A DNA stretch of 64,000 nucleotides from Cryoendolithus antarcticus (Eukaryota > Ascomycota > Dothideomycetes > Cladosporiales > Cladosporiaceae), in assembly GCA_002077065.1 (NCBI GenBank), contig NAJO01000073.1, positions 62,001 through 126,000 on the forward strand, written 5' to 3'. Positions 1 to 11,551 of the stretch are shown here, piece after piece. How positions within the stretch are numbered: position 1 is the first letter of the stretch; each line of letters begins with the position of its first letter. The notes under the pieces are model-generated. The model did no database searches, was not told the origin of the DNA, and saw only the letters and a program-made list of their open reading frames with translations. Position numbers and translations under genes: made by a program.

Positions 1-2140
1 CCAGCTCGTGAGCTACTTTCGCGCTGTGAGTCGTGCTGACAGGAAGATATGTTGCTGCTTTAGGTTCGATCGGGCGCATTCACCGCTTGGCGCGTTCGGG
101 CGTTCCGTAATCTGACATTCGACTCGAGCGAGGAAGGAGGTACAAGCAGGCGGAATCCAGACGGGCGCAAACAGATCGCGAACACCTTCCCTTCCACATG
201 GCGTGAGGTTCTTATTATCAAGCTCCCCAGAGCAGAGATGACGAGCACTGACCGCAATTTGCGAACAGCTGTGGCGCGATGAACGTTCCTCGACTAGGTA
301 AGCCCGTCGACACATGTGTATGGCGCACTATGCAGGGCGGCTGTGAGCCGACTATCGATCCGCCTCAGATTTGTTAGCCGCAATGCGGCTTGCAGGTGCA
401 TGCGCCATCTCTGTGCTTTGATGTTTCATGCTTGCCATGGCTGAAGTGCAGCTTTGTGTCCAAGGCATGACAGAGGGTTGCGACATCAGGGCGACATTAC
501 TGTACCTCTTGTGGGCTGATCTTGAAGTCGTCAATCTGGAGCACCTGCGTTGAACGTGGTTCGCCACAACGCGCAATGTGTTGGCTGCTCGTGTAACCCC
601 GACATCGATGAAACGACCCGGGCTAACCGAGCTAGCAAGGGACAATTTCTTACACCTACCAAAGCCGAAAGTGCGATCACCAGGTACACCGTATGCGTCG
701 ATCTACGACAGGCCTGTCAGCGAGAGCAGCAATCCGAGACGAAGTCCGGTGGACGAGGGCTGCATGTAGAAGTCCGATGTCGATCACCTTCGGGTCGACA
801 TGCGAGCGTGTTCGCCACGAGTCACACCCTGCGTAGCCACGAGGGCTGATGAAGATCTTTCCAAGGTTTCGCTTGATGGACAAGCTCGCCGAGAAACAAC
901 AGACTTTCAACGCTCCTGTCGAGTTCTAAGCCAGGCGGCCGCCATCAGTGCCATCACTCAATTCGAATGCAATCAAGCTACGTTGTGGCTGCTCTCCAAC
1001 GACCTGAAACAGCCCGCAGTGACAAAATCGAGCAGAGGGTTTCGGAAGCTGCCGAATGACGCACTTGGCTGCCCTGAACTCGAATCATAGGAGGCGCAAT
1101 TTGATACCCAGTCTACGTTCTTCCTACCAGACCACCAACACTACTGTACATGCACACGCAGAACTCAAGGTTAAGACGGCAGGTACTGTTCGAGACAACT
1201 TTGTCAATACTGGGCATCGGGTTACCCGATTGCCTCCACGCGACGGCCATGTGCGCTCGCGTGCGCTCAAAGGCAACGATCGACACTCACCCTGCAAGCC
1301 CCGAAAGCAACACCGTCACATTTCATCCATCGCCTCGCCTATTCTAGCAAGTTTTCTCAGGGCAAGATCTACTGTCCATCAGGTCTCGTTCTGTTGCAAG
1401 CATGATCACTTGCATTTTGCTGCGCCTCCGGCGTTCGCTTCCGCTGCGTCTAATGAATCTGGACGCATCTAAGACATTACGGCAGAGCAGGTGAGACACG
1501 CGGCAGTCTAGCGCGACCCGTGGACCTGGACTTCACATCGCCATGATCATCAATGCTGCATTTTGTGCATGTGTGCCGTCTTTCCGACTATTCACACTAT
1601 GAGCTGTGGCAACACACTGCAACTCGCGGCAACAAGCAACCCAGGACTGGTCGATGAGCAAGCTCCGTGGAGGCTGAACCTCTCACACATGACAATGCTA
1701 TGCGCCTCTCGCACTAAGTTACTCTCCACCCAACAGATCGAAGGTCAGGACCGAAGAACGTCGCGTTCAACATGCGGCGCTCCGATGCTGTTACCAGGGT
1801 TATTTATTTGATGATCATGATCATAGTCGGCTGCTTACGGACACATGCGAGGAGCTCTCGTGGCTCGTACGCTCTATGAGGACGGTCGACCGATGCACTT
1901 TCTTCTACAACACCATGGCCATCCCTTTTCATTCCCATCCGCCGTTGTCCGAGAATCGCACTATCTCAGCTCTCAAGGCTCGGGCAACCGGAGGCTCTGC
2001 TAGCATGGGCATCGTGGGTCCGACTTTCACAAGCCAATGCTGAACAGCAATTGACCGCGGCGGTAGTACTGCTCATATCCTCCAGGGCAAACAAGTTCAC
2101 ATATTACTGGTGGCTTTCTTACGATCTGGACTGGATTGTC
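1..2140. other. Stretch with no supported gene
   Basis: No reading frame here shows a domain, a codon-use pattern or a splice structure that I recognise. The open frames are short (the longest is about 138 codons) and compositionally random. There is no terminal repeat, transposase-like frame or obvious tandem repeat. It sits beside two broken accessory genes, so it may be part of a gene-poor accessory segment, but nothing in the sequence proves that. Confidence 0.5.
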
Positions 2141-3909
2141 TCACTGGTAGGGCATCGGCATGTGTCCTCGTGGAGTAAGTGCGCCCTGCATGGCACTCGC
2201 AGAGATTGCGGCTAGCCTTGCCGGATTGTAACCATGTCCGTCGCCGCCAGCGTCGTCACCTAGCGTCAGTATGGCGCTCCTGGGAAACCGCTCCCATGCA
2301 TACTGGCTCACGTGTGAGTACAGCAGCAAGGCTTTCAGAACTAGCATGCCGGGGATTGCAGAAGCGTCGTTGACGAGGCGTTGCAGTGATCGAACAGCGT
2401 ACTCCAAGCTCGATCGCCGAGCGCCAGTCTCAAGCAGCGACATCCCGTCCACCAAACATACTGCTGCGAACGGTCTCGTGCTAGAACTCACAGTGGCCAT
2501 GATGATAAGACGGAACAGCTCGCACAGGTATCTGATGTCTCCAGCTTTCGTGCCTTCGACAAATTCATAGTTCATGTCCGGCAAGTCAATGGCGTCGCCG
2601 AATCTAGCCAATAATTGGAAAATCAGCACGCGCATCATGCCTTCTGCGCCTTCCAGAGCGTCATCTGGAATGGAATGTCTTCCGCTGACATAAGTCAAGG
2701 GAACAGCCGTCTGCGATCGATCGAGCATTGTGGCGAAGACTCCCGTGAAGTACGTCAAAGGCGACATCGTTGCGTGCACGTCAGAGCCACGTTTGCCCTG
2801 CACGACCAGAATGTCCGACTCGGCAGATTTGAACCACGTCTGGAATGTCACGTTCTGTAGCAAGACTGCAGCACGCGCTTGCTGCTTCGGAGCCATGGCC
2901 TGACCGTGTTGTACCGCAAGTTCGAGATCTGTGGCTTGCGTGTTGGCAGGTACACGCAGACATGCTTGTAATTGAGCGACGCTTATCATTGGTGCTCGTG
3001 CGACAGCTTGCACGGATTGAGCTTGCTGCTGTAGCATAAAGTCCTGGACCGTCTGCAGTTGGAGGACATGGCGGTTTGCAGAACTCCACTCGATACTACG
3101 GAAGAGATCACGACACAGCTCCCAGGTGTACTGCTTGATGTCGTCCCTCTGACGGGCATTTTCCTGTCTGAAGTCCTCAATGTCGCGAATGATGTGGTCC
3201 ACACCGATGTCAATCTTCTGGATGCGGCGATGCTGGCAAAACTCGAGATGCTCGTGGAAAGCTTTCGCCTTGGTCTCGACGGCGAGCTTGATCTTCTCCA
3301 TCAGCGGCTTGGCATAGTGGTTCTGCTTGAACAAGGCTCCCATCACTCGTCGCCAGGCTCTCTCGTCCAACCACGCTACCATGTCCTCGACCACACCGAG
3401 TAGAGCAATGTAGAGCTCCTCGGCCGCCCGCCACAGCTCACGGTCACCGTAGTAGAGATCGTGCATCTTCTTCGTGCCCTCCACTGTCCGAGTTCGACCA
3501 CCCAGTACAATCGAGTACCTTTTCCCGAATGTATTTCAGCCGCTTGGCAGCCTGGGCCGTATCAGCTACAGTACGCATCGAGTGCATACATCAGACCCCA
3601 CCCACATTGAAGACCAAGGCGAGAGCGCCACAGATGATGGATGTATACTCGCCATCGGAACTTCAGTAAAATCTCAATCGCGGACGCGTTGGTGCCGAAG
3701 TCGCGAGCTGCTGTGTGGAAGAAGTGTGTCCTGAGACTGTTACCACGCTCATCATACGCAGCCAGAGCGGCATTCGCCTCACGCTGCACGTCTGTGATAT
3801 TGCATCCGGGCTGAAGCTGATAACCTTGAACGCCAGGTTTCGTTGTCTGGTCCGTGAAGGTACTAAGGAATTCCTCGAACAGGTTGGTCCGCTGAACTAT
3901 GCTATACAC
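2141..3909 (-). pseudogene. Frameshifted DUF7708 / NWD (nephrocystin-like) fungal protein gene
   Basis: An N-terminal piece (from 3909) carries the typical DUF7708 opening: FEEFLSTFTDQ, then a region ending in AAYDERGNS. The frame is lost near 3652. One frame over, DGEYTSIICGALALVFN restores the conserved DUF7708 core, and ADTAQAAKRLKYIREKVL continues in a third reading after about 3560. The remaining 447 codons are open and hold GDRELWRAAEELYIALLGVVEDM, followed by the degenerate NTPase-like part (ALEGAEGMMRVLIFQLLARF, YLCELFRLI, CLVDGMSLLE). Fungal proteins of this type resemble STAND/NWD proteins but lack a good P-loop, and none is visible here. At least two one-base shifts are needed even if a 40-nt intron (GTGGGT to TAG) is allowed, so I call it broken. 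An expressed C-terminal fragment is possible. Function unknown. Confidence 0.65.
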
Positions 3910-4999
3910 TTGCCGTCAGCAAGCACGTAGGTACTGGCCTGATCGTGTCTCGCCGAGCGTGGTCAGGTAAAGACAATGGACTGGAAGGACTGACGCTTGT
4001 GAGGGCTTTGGTGCCCGAAGCTTGTCCACCGCACTAACCCACGCGGCGTCGTTCGAATCTCGACGGATTATACTGGCTGCTCTGTTCACAACAAAGGGCG
4101 TTACTGTCGTGGTCGCCATATCGATCACTCGCACACTGCTGATCGTATGTTCGTAAGATCTGTTGCTGCAGTCGGGCGTGAGATCGTGGCTCTTCAGCCT
4201 CATACATACACGTACAGGCGCTATCTGGCGACGCTTGCGTTTGCATACAACATGCATGAGTTGCCCCGCGACATGCGAATCCTACGGCCGTCTGTGCAAT
4301 AACGTGCTATTCTTCGCGAGCTTGCATCAACATGCCACGCGGGATGCACTTCGCACGGTCCTGTACAGCCTCGATTGTTGCCAGATTGAGACACTCGACT
4401 GGCAGTGGCTTGAAGGGTTCCACCACATGGGGCAACATGCCCTAGATTCCTGCAACAGCTATGGCAAGCACGATCAACAACGCTGTGCTTGTGGTGCCCG
4501 GGTGGCCGAATGAGTCCAAATGGACAAGGGACATGACGCTGCCAGACGCGAAGCGATTAAGTATTGTTGGCCATTCAAGCGAACACCTAGCGCATGTTGG
4601 CCGGCCTCTCAGCCGCATACTATGGTCTTTTCAATACGAAGAGAGATTCCAGCATAAGCATATGGAGTAAGCACTGTACCGATACAGAGTCGCTTTTACC
4701 TACCTTGCTGCCACGAGTCGCGCACCTCTACACTGACTTCAGTCCTTCTCTCGGCGGCAACAGAGTGGTGAGCCTGCTCCTAAGCAGAGATCCTGAAAGC
4801 CAGACATGGCAGGCTCGGAGTCAGATCCTGATCACGATAGTCGCGACAACAAAGAACTAGCAAATGTGGGACATGATGAGATATCGGTATACTACCATTA
4901 CTTCATGAGCACGATCGCTGAGAATCGCTGACTCGCATTCCGCAGGTAGAGCAAACCCCAGCGAGTAGCACCGCTGTTACAAATCTCAAAGCATCACGA
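3910..4999. other. Intergenic, no supported gene
   Basis: Lies between two broken genes. Only short overlapping frames are present and none resembles a known protein. A B-box-like string near 4045-4060 was considered as a tRNA and rejected. Confidence 0.45.
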
Positions 5000-7883
5000 A
5001 TGGGTGACGACCTGCTGGACAGTCATGCGGGCCCGTGGTCTGACACGGCTGGTGTCATGCAACGTCTCGTCGCGACCGTCAAGCGCAGTGACACCCAGTT
5101 TGATGTGTCGTCCAGAGATATAGACATCATGACAAGCCAAGTCGACGCCCTCATCTCGATCTTAACGGACCTCATACCAAAGGCGTCTCTTGATCTTGGA
5201 CCTGCCGATGATGTGTATGGGTACAGCGAGTCTTCACGCCTACGGCATAGAAGGTCTTCACCCGGTGAACTTGGAACTTACCCGTACATGCGACATGGAA
5301 ATGGCATGTATGACACTCCTGGAAAGTATGCTTATGGGTTCGGGGATACAGCAGTCGCTCCACCTGGAGCCTCGAAGGATGACAAGCCCAAGTACAAAAC
5401 TCGGCCCAATCTCAACCACATGGACTGGACGGAGTGGGAGGCCTCCCGCTGGCCTGTGAGGCGCAAGGACGATTATGCGGCCGTTGACATCCTTTGCGAA
5501 GAACCACGGCCATGGTCTGCCGGTGAGTATCGCTTTGTCAACGCGGCCAAAGAATAATTCCAGTGTGCCGCAGAAGGTGTATAGAGTAATACAGGCAAAT
5601 GGTGGGCGTCCTTACTACTAAGATCTCGACACACATCCGACTGGAACCAGATACGAAGAGCGAGTCCGCCGCGATCCGCTGTACAGTACGTTCGTCATCG
5701 ATTGTCATTGCTTGGACTTCGATGGAACCGAATTTGTGCAAGTACAGAAGACAGTTTGGATAGAGACTTTCGACGGCCTCTATAACAACGCTTCCAGCCA
5801 TGCCCCTGGCAATGGCTGAACAGTAGGGTTTCATCAATATAGATGAGATCCGTCAACGAGGTGCAGAGTTCCTTGCATATACCAAAGTGTGACATCGATA
5901 CTATAAAGGCTTTACAGTGTCGCAAAGGCCCGAGGGTGGCTGGCTCTATCGCAAAGGAGATGGCCACTTCGGAACGACGACCCGCGTGTACTCTACCCGC
6001 GTTGAAAGTCAAGTCGTAGTCGACTTTCAGCGTGGCATCGAGGCACAGACTGACTGGGGTCCGACGCGTGCAGACAATTCACTTCGCGAACCTATCTCGG
6101 GGGAACTGTTAGATGGCACAGAACAAATGGAGCGGAATCATCTATGGAATAAGAGGTGTAGTGACGACCTCATGGCCACTGAGCGGAAGAAGTGGGCGCG
6201 CTGGAACAAGGGAGAAGAAAATCCTGACGGCGACGATTTGTTACTCCTACCGGAACGAGTAATAGCCTATATTTTAAGATCACGCACATGGGCCTGCCTC
6301 CGACTTGGGAAGGATGACCGCGGTAAGGCTTACCATATCGAAATCGAAGAACAACAGGACGCATGGACAGATCTCGAGATCCCGACAGGGCACAAGAACA
6401 TCGTCCAGTCGCTCATACAAAGCCACTTCGTGAAGAACAAGTCGAAGGAGACCCACTTCGATATTGTGCGTGACAAAGGCAAAGGGGTAATCCTACTTCT
6501 CCATGGCGTTCCGGGAGTTGGCAAGACTGCGACGGCCGAGGGTGTAGCTGCATCGACGGGTAAACCACTACTGCCAATTACTTGCGGCGATCTAGGGTTG
6601 ACCCCGAAAGAGGTCGAGACCACACTTGAGAACGGCTTCCAGCTCGCCCAGGCATGGGATTGCGTTTTGCTCCTCGACAAAGCCGATATCTTCCTGGCAC
6701 AGAGTACGAACTAGGACATCGAGCGCAACGCGCTCGTCAGTGTCTTCCTCCGGGCGCTCGAGTACTACGAGGGCATTCTGTACGTTTTCCTCCCGCTGAT
6801 ACGTAGGTCTTGCCACTGACTAGCTTCTGCAGCTTCTTTACAACGAACCGCGTCGGCGCTATCGACGAAGCGTTCAAGAGCCGCATACACGTCCAGCTGT
6901 ACTACTCGTCTCTAAGCTGGCCCGTCACAGAGAAGATCTGGCGGCAGCACATCCGCCGTGCGCAAGAAGGTTTGCTGAAGATCGAGTGTGATGTAAATGA
7001 GTTGCTGCACTTCGCTCACGAGCTCTTTGACAATCAAGTGGGATCCCACGACAAAATGGCCTAGAACGGACGTCAACTTCGCAATGCCTTCCAGAGCGCA
7101 ATTGCCATGGCTCGCAGCGGACTCAAGCGAAACGATCCAATCAAAGTAGAAAAGCGGCATTTCGAGACCGTTGCCGATGTATCCCGGGAGTTCGATGACT
7201 ACATCTGGAGGACCAACAGCGGACGCTCTGGTGCGGATATTGCGAAGGAGGTCGGCGCGAGGTATGATGGCTACGATGTAGCAGCAAGACGAGCGTCAGT
7301 GCAGCCACAGTACTCGCAGTATCCTCCACCACCGGCGTCGACTCCAATGGCGTTCAGGCAAGCTCCGCCTGCTGGTCCGGCTTATCAACAGTATGGAGTT
7401 CCACACATGGCTCAGCAACAGCCAGTCTATCACAACGGAGCAGCATACGGTGCAATGCCATCAGCACAGTACGCCAATCAGATCACGGCTCAGCCATTCG
7501 TATACCCACCGGGTCAGCCCATGCAGCAGCAGCCACAACCTGCTCCCAGTTACCCATACCCGGCGAATGCCACACAACTCCAACAACCTCAGCAGACTCC
7601 TTACGCCCCATACCCGCCGCAGCAACAGCCCGGCATGCCAATTGGAGCACCGCCTTAGGCAGCGAATAGTGCAATGCAGCTAACGACACAAGCTCCCTCA
7701 CAGCCCCAACAAATTCCCAATGCGCAATCACAGCAGCCCGTCTATCCTACACATCCGATGTACGGCGCCTATGCTACTACGGGTGGTGCAGAGCAGCAGT
7801 CCTCGGTGCAGGATCACTTCGCAACCCAGCAGCAGCAGCCGCCACAGCAGTTCCAATCGTCGCCAGCGCAGCAGCAAACATAG
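5000..7883 (+). pseudogene. Nonsense-ridden DUF7025-AAA+ ATPase gene
   Basis: Matches the large fungal family with an N-terminal linker region, DUF7025 and one AAA+ domain. Visible parts: YRVIQANGGRPYY before DUF7025; VIDCHCLDFDGTEF; FINIDEIRQRGAEFLAYTKV; Walker A HGVPGVGKTATAEG (about 6503-6545); Walker B CVLLLDKADIFLAQ, with Lys where the family has Glu; sensor region FFTTNRVGAIDEAFKSRIHV, restored by a clean 53-nt intron (6780-6832); and NGRQLRNAFQSAIAMA. A Gln/Pro-rich tail ends at 7883. In-frame stops interrupt it at 5619, 5824, 5890, 6712, 7062 and 7656. One base shift lies between 5621 and 5824. About 130 residues expected between PRPWSAG and YRVIQANGG are missing. From 5824 onward the frame is otherwise perfectly maintained. 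The stop at 7062 replaces the near-invariant Trp of the WNGRQIRN motif. Such ATPases are lineage-specific and of unknown role. Confidence 0.85.
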
Positions 7884-8268
7884 AAGCCATAGCAGTGAGA
7901 CCGTGATGAAACCCAATGGAGACTGCTCGTGGAAAGAGCGTGGAGCTTGTAAGTGGAAACTTGTACATATTATCACGTTGTCAAATGAGTACAGTGCCGC
8001 GGGTGGAGCTCTGCAGGCGGGTTCTACAGCTATGGCAGTCACGCTGGAAAATCCCCAACTAGTTTACACATGTTCCTGCGAGAGCACTATTGCCGACCAT
8101 TGCATTTCGTGTGCAGCATGTAGGGCTACTAGCCACTCGCTCTGCGGCGCGTCCTTTTGCGCGTCCATCACGTGTCGCGGCATCTCGCTACAAGCTTTGT
8201 GCCAGACTGCTGCCATCGAACGTGACCAGACCAGCCCTTGCCTCACTATCTCCCGCTGTTTGACTCGT
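7884..8268. other. Intergenic between ATPase pseudogene and PRE2 3' end
   Basis: No gene is visible. It presumably holds the 3' untranslated region of the proteasome gene on the minus strand. Confidence 0.5.
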
Positions 8269-9233
8269 TCAATTCAGCTCCGCCGTAACGTTCGAGAACT
8301 CGCCTTTTTCGAGCTTCGTCTTCCAGAAGATCTGACAAGCATCGTCAGCACTGTCCGACGATAATAAAATCTTACGATCAAACTCACCGGATTCGTATCC
8401 ATGAATCCATGCTTCACCCACCCATCCTCCTTCACATGGTACAAGTTGATATACCCTCCCGAATAAGCATCCCGATGCGTCGCCGCCAGAATACTCCTCT
8501 TCCCCAGCTCCAACGCCTCCTCGTCACCCAGATCATAGGAGTACTCCGCATCCAGCACACCGTACGCGAATGTCTGCCCACTCCCCACACAGAACAAGTT
8601 ACCCGACAACCGCGTGCCGTCGGAGTCAATGTAGTAGAGTGCAGGACCTTCTGTGGGTGTGACGCCGGCGCACATGGTGCCCATGGAGAGGCCCATGCCT
8701 TTGTACGAGTAGACGAGGTTTGCGAGGATCTTTGAGGCGGCGGCAACGGAGATGCGGGTTTTGTGGCGGAGCTCGTGCAGGCGGCATTGCATGCCGAGCC
8801 AGGCGAGCCAGTATTGGCAGTCCTGTGTGGCACATCAGTATCCCCTTCCTCAGCTAGTGGTGATTGGTCTACTCACTGCAGCACCTCCAGCCATCGTCCC
8901 CAATAAACAGCTGTTGATCTCAATAACCTTCTTGACTGTCTGACTTGCTATCCAGTTTCCTGCAGTTGCTCTCGAGTCGGTAGCCACTATGATGCCGCCC
9001 TTGAACCTGAATGCTAGTGTCGTCGTGCCGTGGGCGATCTTTATTGGGCATGCTGGGTTGGAGTGATCATCTGTCATTGCGCGCAGCCATTGTGCGGGAG
9101 CTGCTGTGGGAGGGAGAGCAAATTTGAGGGAGAGCGGTTGCGCGAGGGATTGCTGGAGAGCGAGAATCTCGTCTTCGTCGGGGGAGGACTCAAAGTGCGA
9201 GGGTCGGGCGTAGTGGGCTACGAGGGCGTCCAT
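8269..9233 (-). CDS. PRE2: 20S proteasome subunit beta type-5 (chymotrypsin-like)
   Basis: Three exons (9233-8877, 8822-8388, 8331-8269) separated by 54- and 56-nt introns encode 284 residues. The N-terminal propeptide ends at the autoprocessing site HG|TTTLAF, so the catalytic Thr1 is residue 70. Lys33 of the mature enzyme is residue 102 in the stretch SQTVKK. MAGGAADCQYW is rebuilt exactly across intron 1, and [30 protein letters not shown] and [16 protein letters not shown] are standard beta5 signatures. The short last exon gives [20 protein letters not shown]. This subunit provides the chymotrypsin-like activity of the 20S core in nucleus and cytosol. Length and active-site residues are normal, so it should be functional. 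Confidence 0.97.
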
Positions 9234-9653
9234 GGTGGGTAGTAAAGCTCTCGCGAGCGGGACAGGAGAGGTTGTGGATGTCGCTAGTAGAAGGGATCGT
9301 CAAGTGTAATGAGTCGCTGTGTAGAAAGTCAGCCGTAAAGCTATACTATGATGGAGCTCGCGTCGTAGGCAGGCAAACGCGAGTCGTCACTGAGCTGACG
9401 GCTACTCCCGCGATATGAGCTACAGACAAGTACTGTACTCATTTCTTCCCGCACATGACATCGGATCTGCCTGCATTCAGGACGAATTGATCAATTGTTT
9501 ACGGTTTCATTTGGATCATCTCAACAACTGCCCTGAAGGCTCTACCAGCTTCATCGGCGAGCTCCCGCCAGTTCGGAGAGGACAACGATCAGCACTCTCT
9601 CTGATTGAAATGTCGTAGTCCTCCAAAAGTTACCCTCAGACTACACAGTGGCC
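9234..9653. promoter_or_regulatory. Divergent intergenic region between PRE2 and the Csk1-like kinase
   Basis: About 420 bp separate the two start codons, so the segment must hold both promoters. I found no specific site, such as a proteasome-associated control element, that I could defend. Confidence 0.4.
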
Positions 9654-11060
9654 ATGTCGCGAGACTGGCGGCAAGATCTCTCGTTCTCGGAGAGGCTCTT
9701 CGTGACCTCGAAAATGCAAGTGAGTACCCTCGATCGAGGCTCACACCAGCCATATGAGTACTTACATTATGCAGTGTCAGCGCATTCAAAGCTACAGACG
9801 CTAGCACAACGCCTGGAGAAGTATCGAAGCGTGCTAGAGTTGAGGAAGAGATCATTCGGAAGCAGGCTTCGTCGTTCGTACGTCGATGCCTGAAACTGTT
9901 GCCTGACGACGACAGCCGTACTAATGCTCAGTAGGACGACTATCAGCAAGCATGCATGCAATTCGTGGCACGCTTGACGGCAGCCTCATCTGGAACGTCG
10001 TCCCAAGCCGACGCAGGTGCAGGTGCAAGAGTACCTAATGATCAGGTCACCGAGACTGACTTGAAGATCGGTCGCTACTTCAATGCCCAACATCACGCTG
10101 ATGGCATCTACTCGGAGATCTTCAAGGCGCAATCACCTGATGATGGCAGGATCGTGGCTCTGAAAGTGACGAATCCGTCGGCGATGAACGCACCGCACGA
10201 CTCTAGCAAAGAAGCTCGAATCCTCACTGGAGTCAAGGGAGCTCACGTCATCGAGCTAATCGAGACCTTTCGACAAGCCGGCGATCGCTTCATCCTCGTC
10301 CTCCCGTTCTACTCCCTGAACCTTGCGGATCTACTCGACGGAGGTTCACCTCCGCTCGCAGCCCAGAAAGCGATCCTTCGAGACCTCTTCTCGGGCCTGG
10401 CTCACATTCACGCCCAAGGTATCATCCACCGCGACATCAAGCCCTCCAACATCCTGCTCGCCTCGCCTACCGGTTCAGCATATATAGCCGACTTCGGCAT
10501 TGCGTGGAGTCCCAACGACCCTTCATCCGAGCCCCCGGACAAGAAGATCATCGATGTGGGGACCACGTGCTACAGACCGCCTGAGCTGCTCTTTGGGTGT
10601 GGGACCTACGGCTCGAAGCTGGATATGTGGGCTGCGGGATGCGTGGCTGCGCAGGTAGTTTGCTTGGGCGCGAAGAGGCTTTTTAATGCCGGGGACTTGG
10701 GAAGTGAGTTGGCGTTAATCAGGAGTGTGTTCATGACACTAGGGACGCCGGATCTGGAGGTGTGGCCTGTAAGTCTGCAACTCAGGATGAACTTGTAACA
10801 CGAGTGCTGACGAGATCACAGGAAGCTGCTGATCTGCCAGACTGGGGCAAGATGAAGTTTACAAAGTATTCTGGGAGGACCTGGGACGAGATACTGCCGG
10901 GCATCGGGCAGCAGGCAGAGGATGTGGTCAGTCTGCTGGTCAAGTTTGATAGTAGCCAAAGGCTGAGTGCTGATGAGGTTCGTCAACTTGCTCGTCCCCA
11001 GTTTCCGAACTCGGCTAATGCGGATCGCAGACATTGCAACTTGACTTCTTCCAATCGTGA
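9654..11060 (+). CDS. Csk1-like CDK-activating serine/threonine kinase
   Basis: Five exons (9654-9715, 9775-9877, 9935-10768, 10822-10977, 11031-11060) give 394 residues. The N-terminal helix region (MSRDWRQDLSFSERLF) is typical of monomeric fungal CAK/Csk1 relatives. Kinase landmarks: VALKV (Lys about residue 131), HRDIKPSN (about 220), DFG (about 242), YRPPELLFG and the C-lobe motif KLDMWAAGC. The glycine loop is degenerate (FNAQHHADGIYSEIFKA). Intron 1 must use a GC donor (GCAAGT at 9716): only this choice keeps the frame and gives ERLFVTSKIVSAFKATD, which continues smoothly. Introns 2-4 are ordinary GT-AG, one with a CTAAT-type branch point. The last exon supplies the usual ending TLQLDFFQS. 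Expected role: phosphorylating the activation loop of a CDK, or of another CAK. Confidence 0.87.
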
Positions 11061-11551
11061 CGTTCAGCTCGAACACACCGGGGCCTCTTATCTCGTAGCT
11101 CTAGCATAATTAAAGACTCTCAACACATTTCCAATGTCGTGGTACCTGTACCCCCCACTCATAGAACCGTAGCCCAGTTGATCCCATGAAGGAGGCGCTC
11201 AGCTTCCCAATACCAAGCCGCATGATCGCCGCGGCATGATGGCGTCGTACAAAACGGCCAGCCACCCTTCCACGAGCCGTGCCTTGGAAACTGTACCATT
11301 GAACTCAAATCACCCTGCATGCCGGCATGCGCACACGCGCTTGTGTTTCCAAGTCCCATTCTCGCGTCTCATGAGCTGCATGAAGTGTGGAACGCATTCG
11401 TGAAACATGGTCTTGCTAGCAGCGTGTGATCGCCAGACCGGTTCGCCAATGTGCGCGCTATCAGCACCTCCTTTCATCTCTGCGCGAGCGCAACGCAAGG
11501 AACGCCCCTACCCGCGTGCTTACCCAATAACTCAATTCCTTGAGCTTCGAC
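11061..11551. other. Intergenic, kinase 3' end to TBC gene promoter
   Basis: Tandem plus-strand genes flank this 491-bp gap. No gene or clear motif was found. Confidence 0.45.

Noticed and set aside
4040..4075. B-box-like string GTTCGAATC that could mark a tRNA gene
   Set aside because: A short stem with the right loop exists, but no matching acceptor stem, D arm or anticodon arm could be laid out on either strand.
9716..9757. Alternative first intron of the kinase using GT at 9720 or 9758
   Set aside because: The first puts exon 2 out of frame and into a stop. The second leaves a 17-nt intron, too short to splice.
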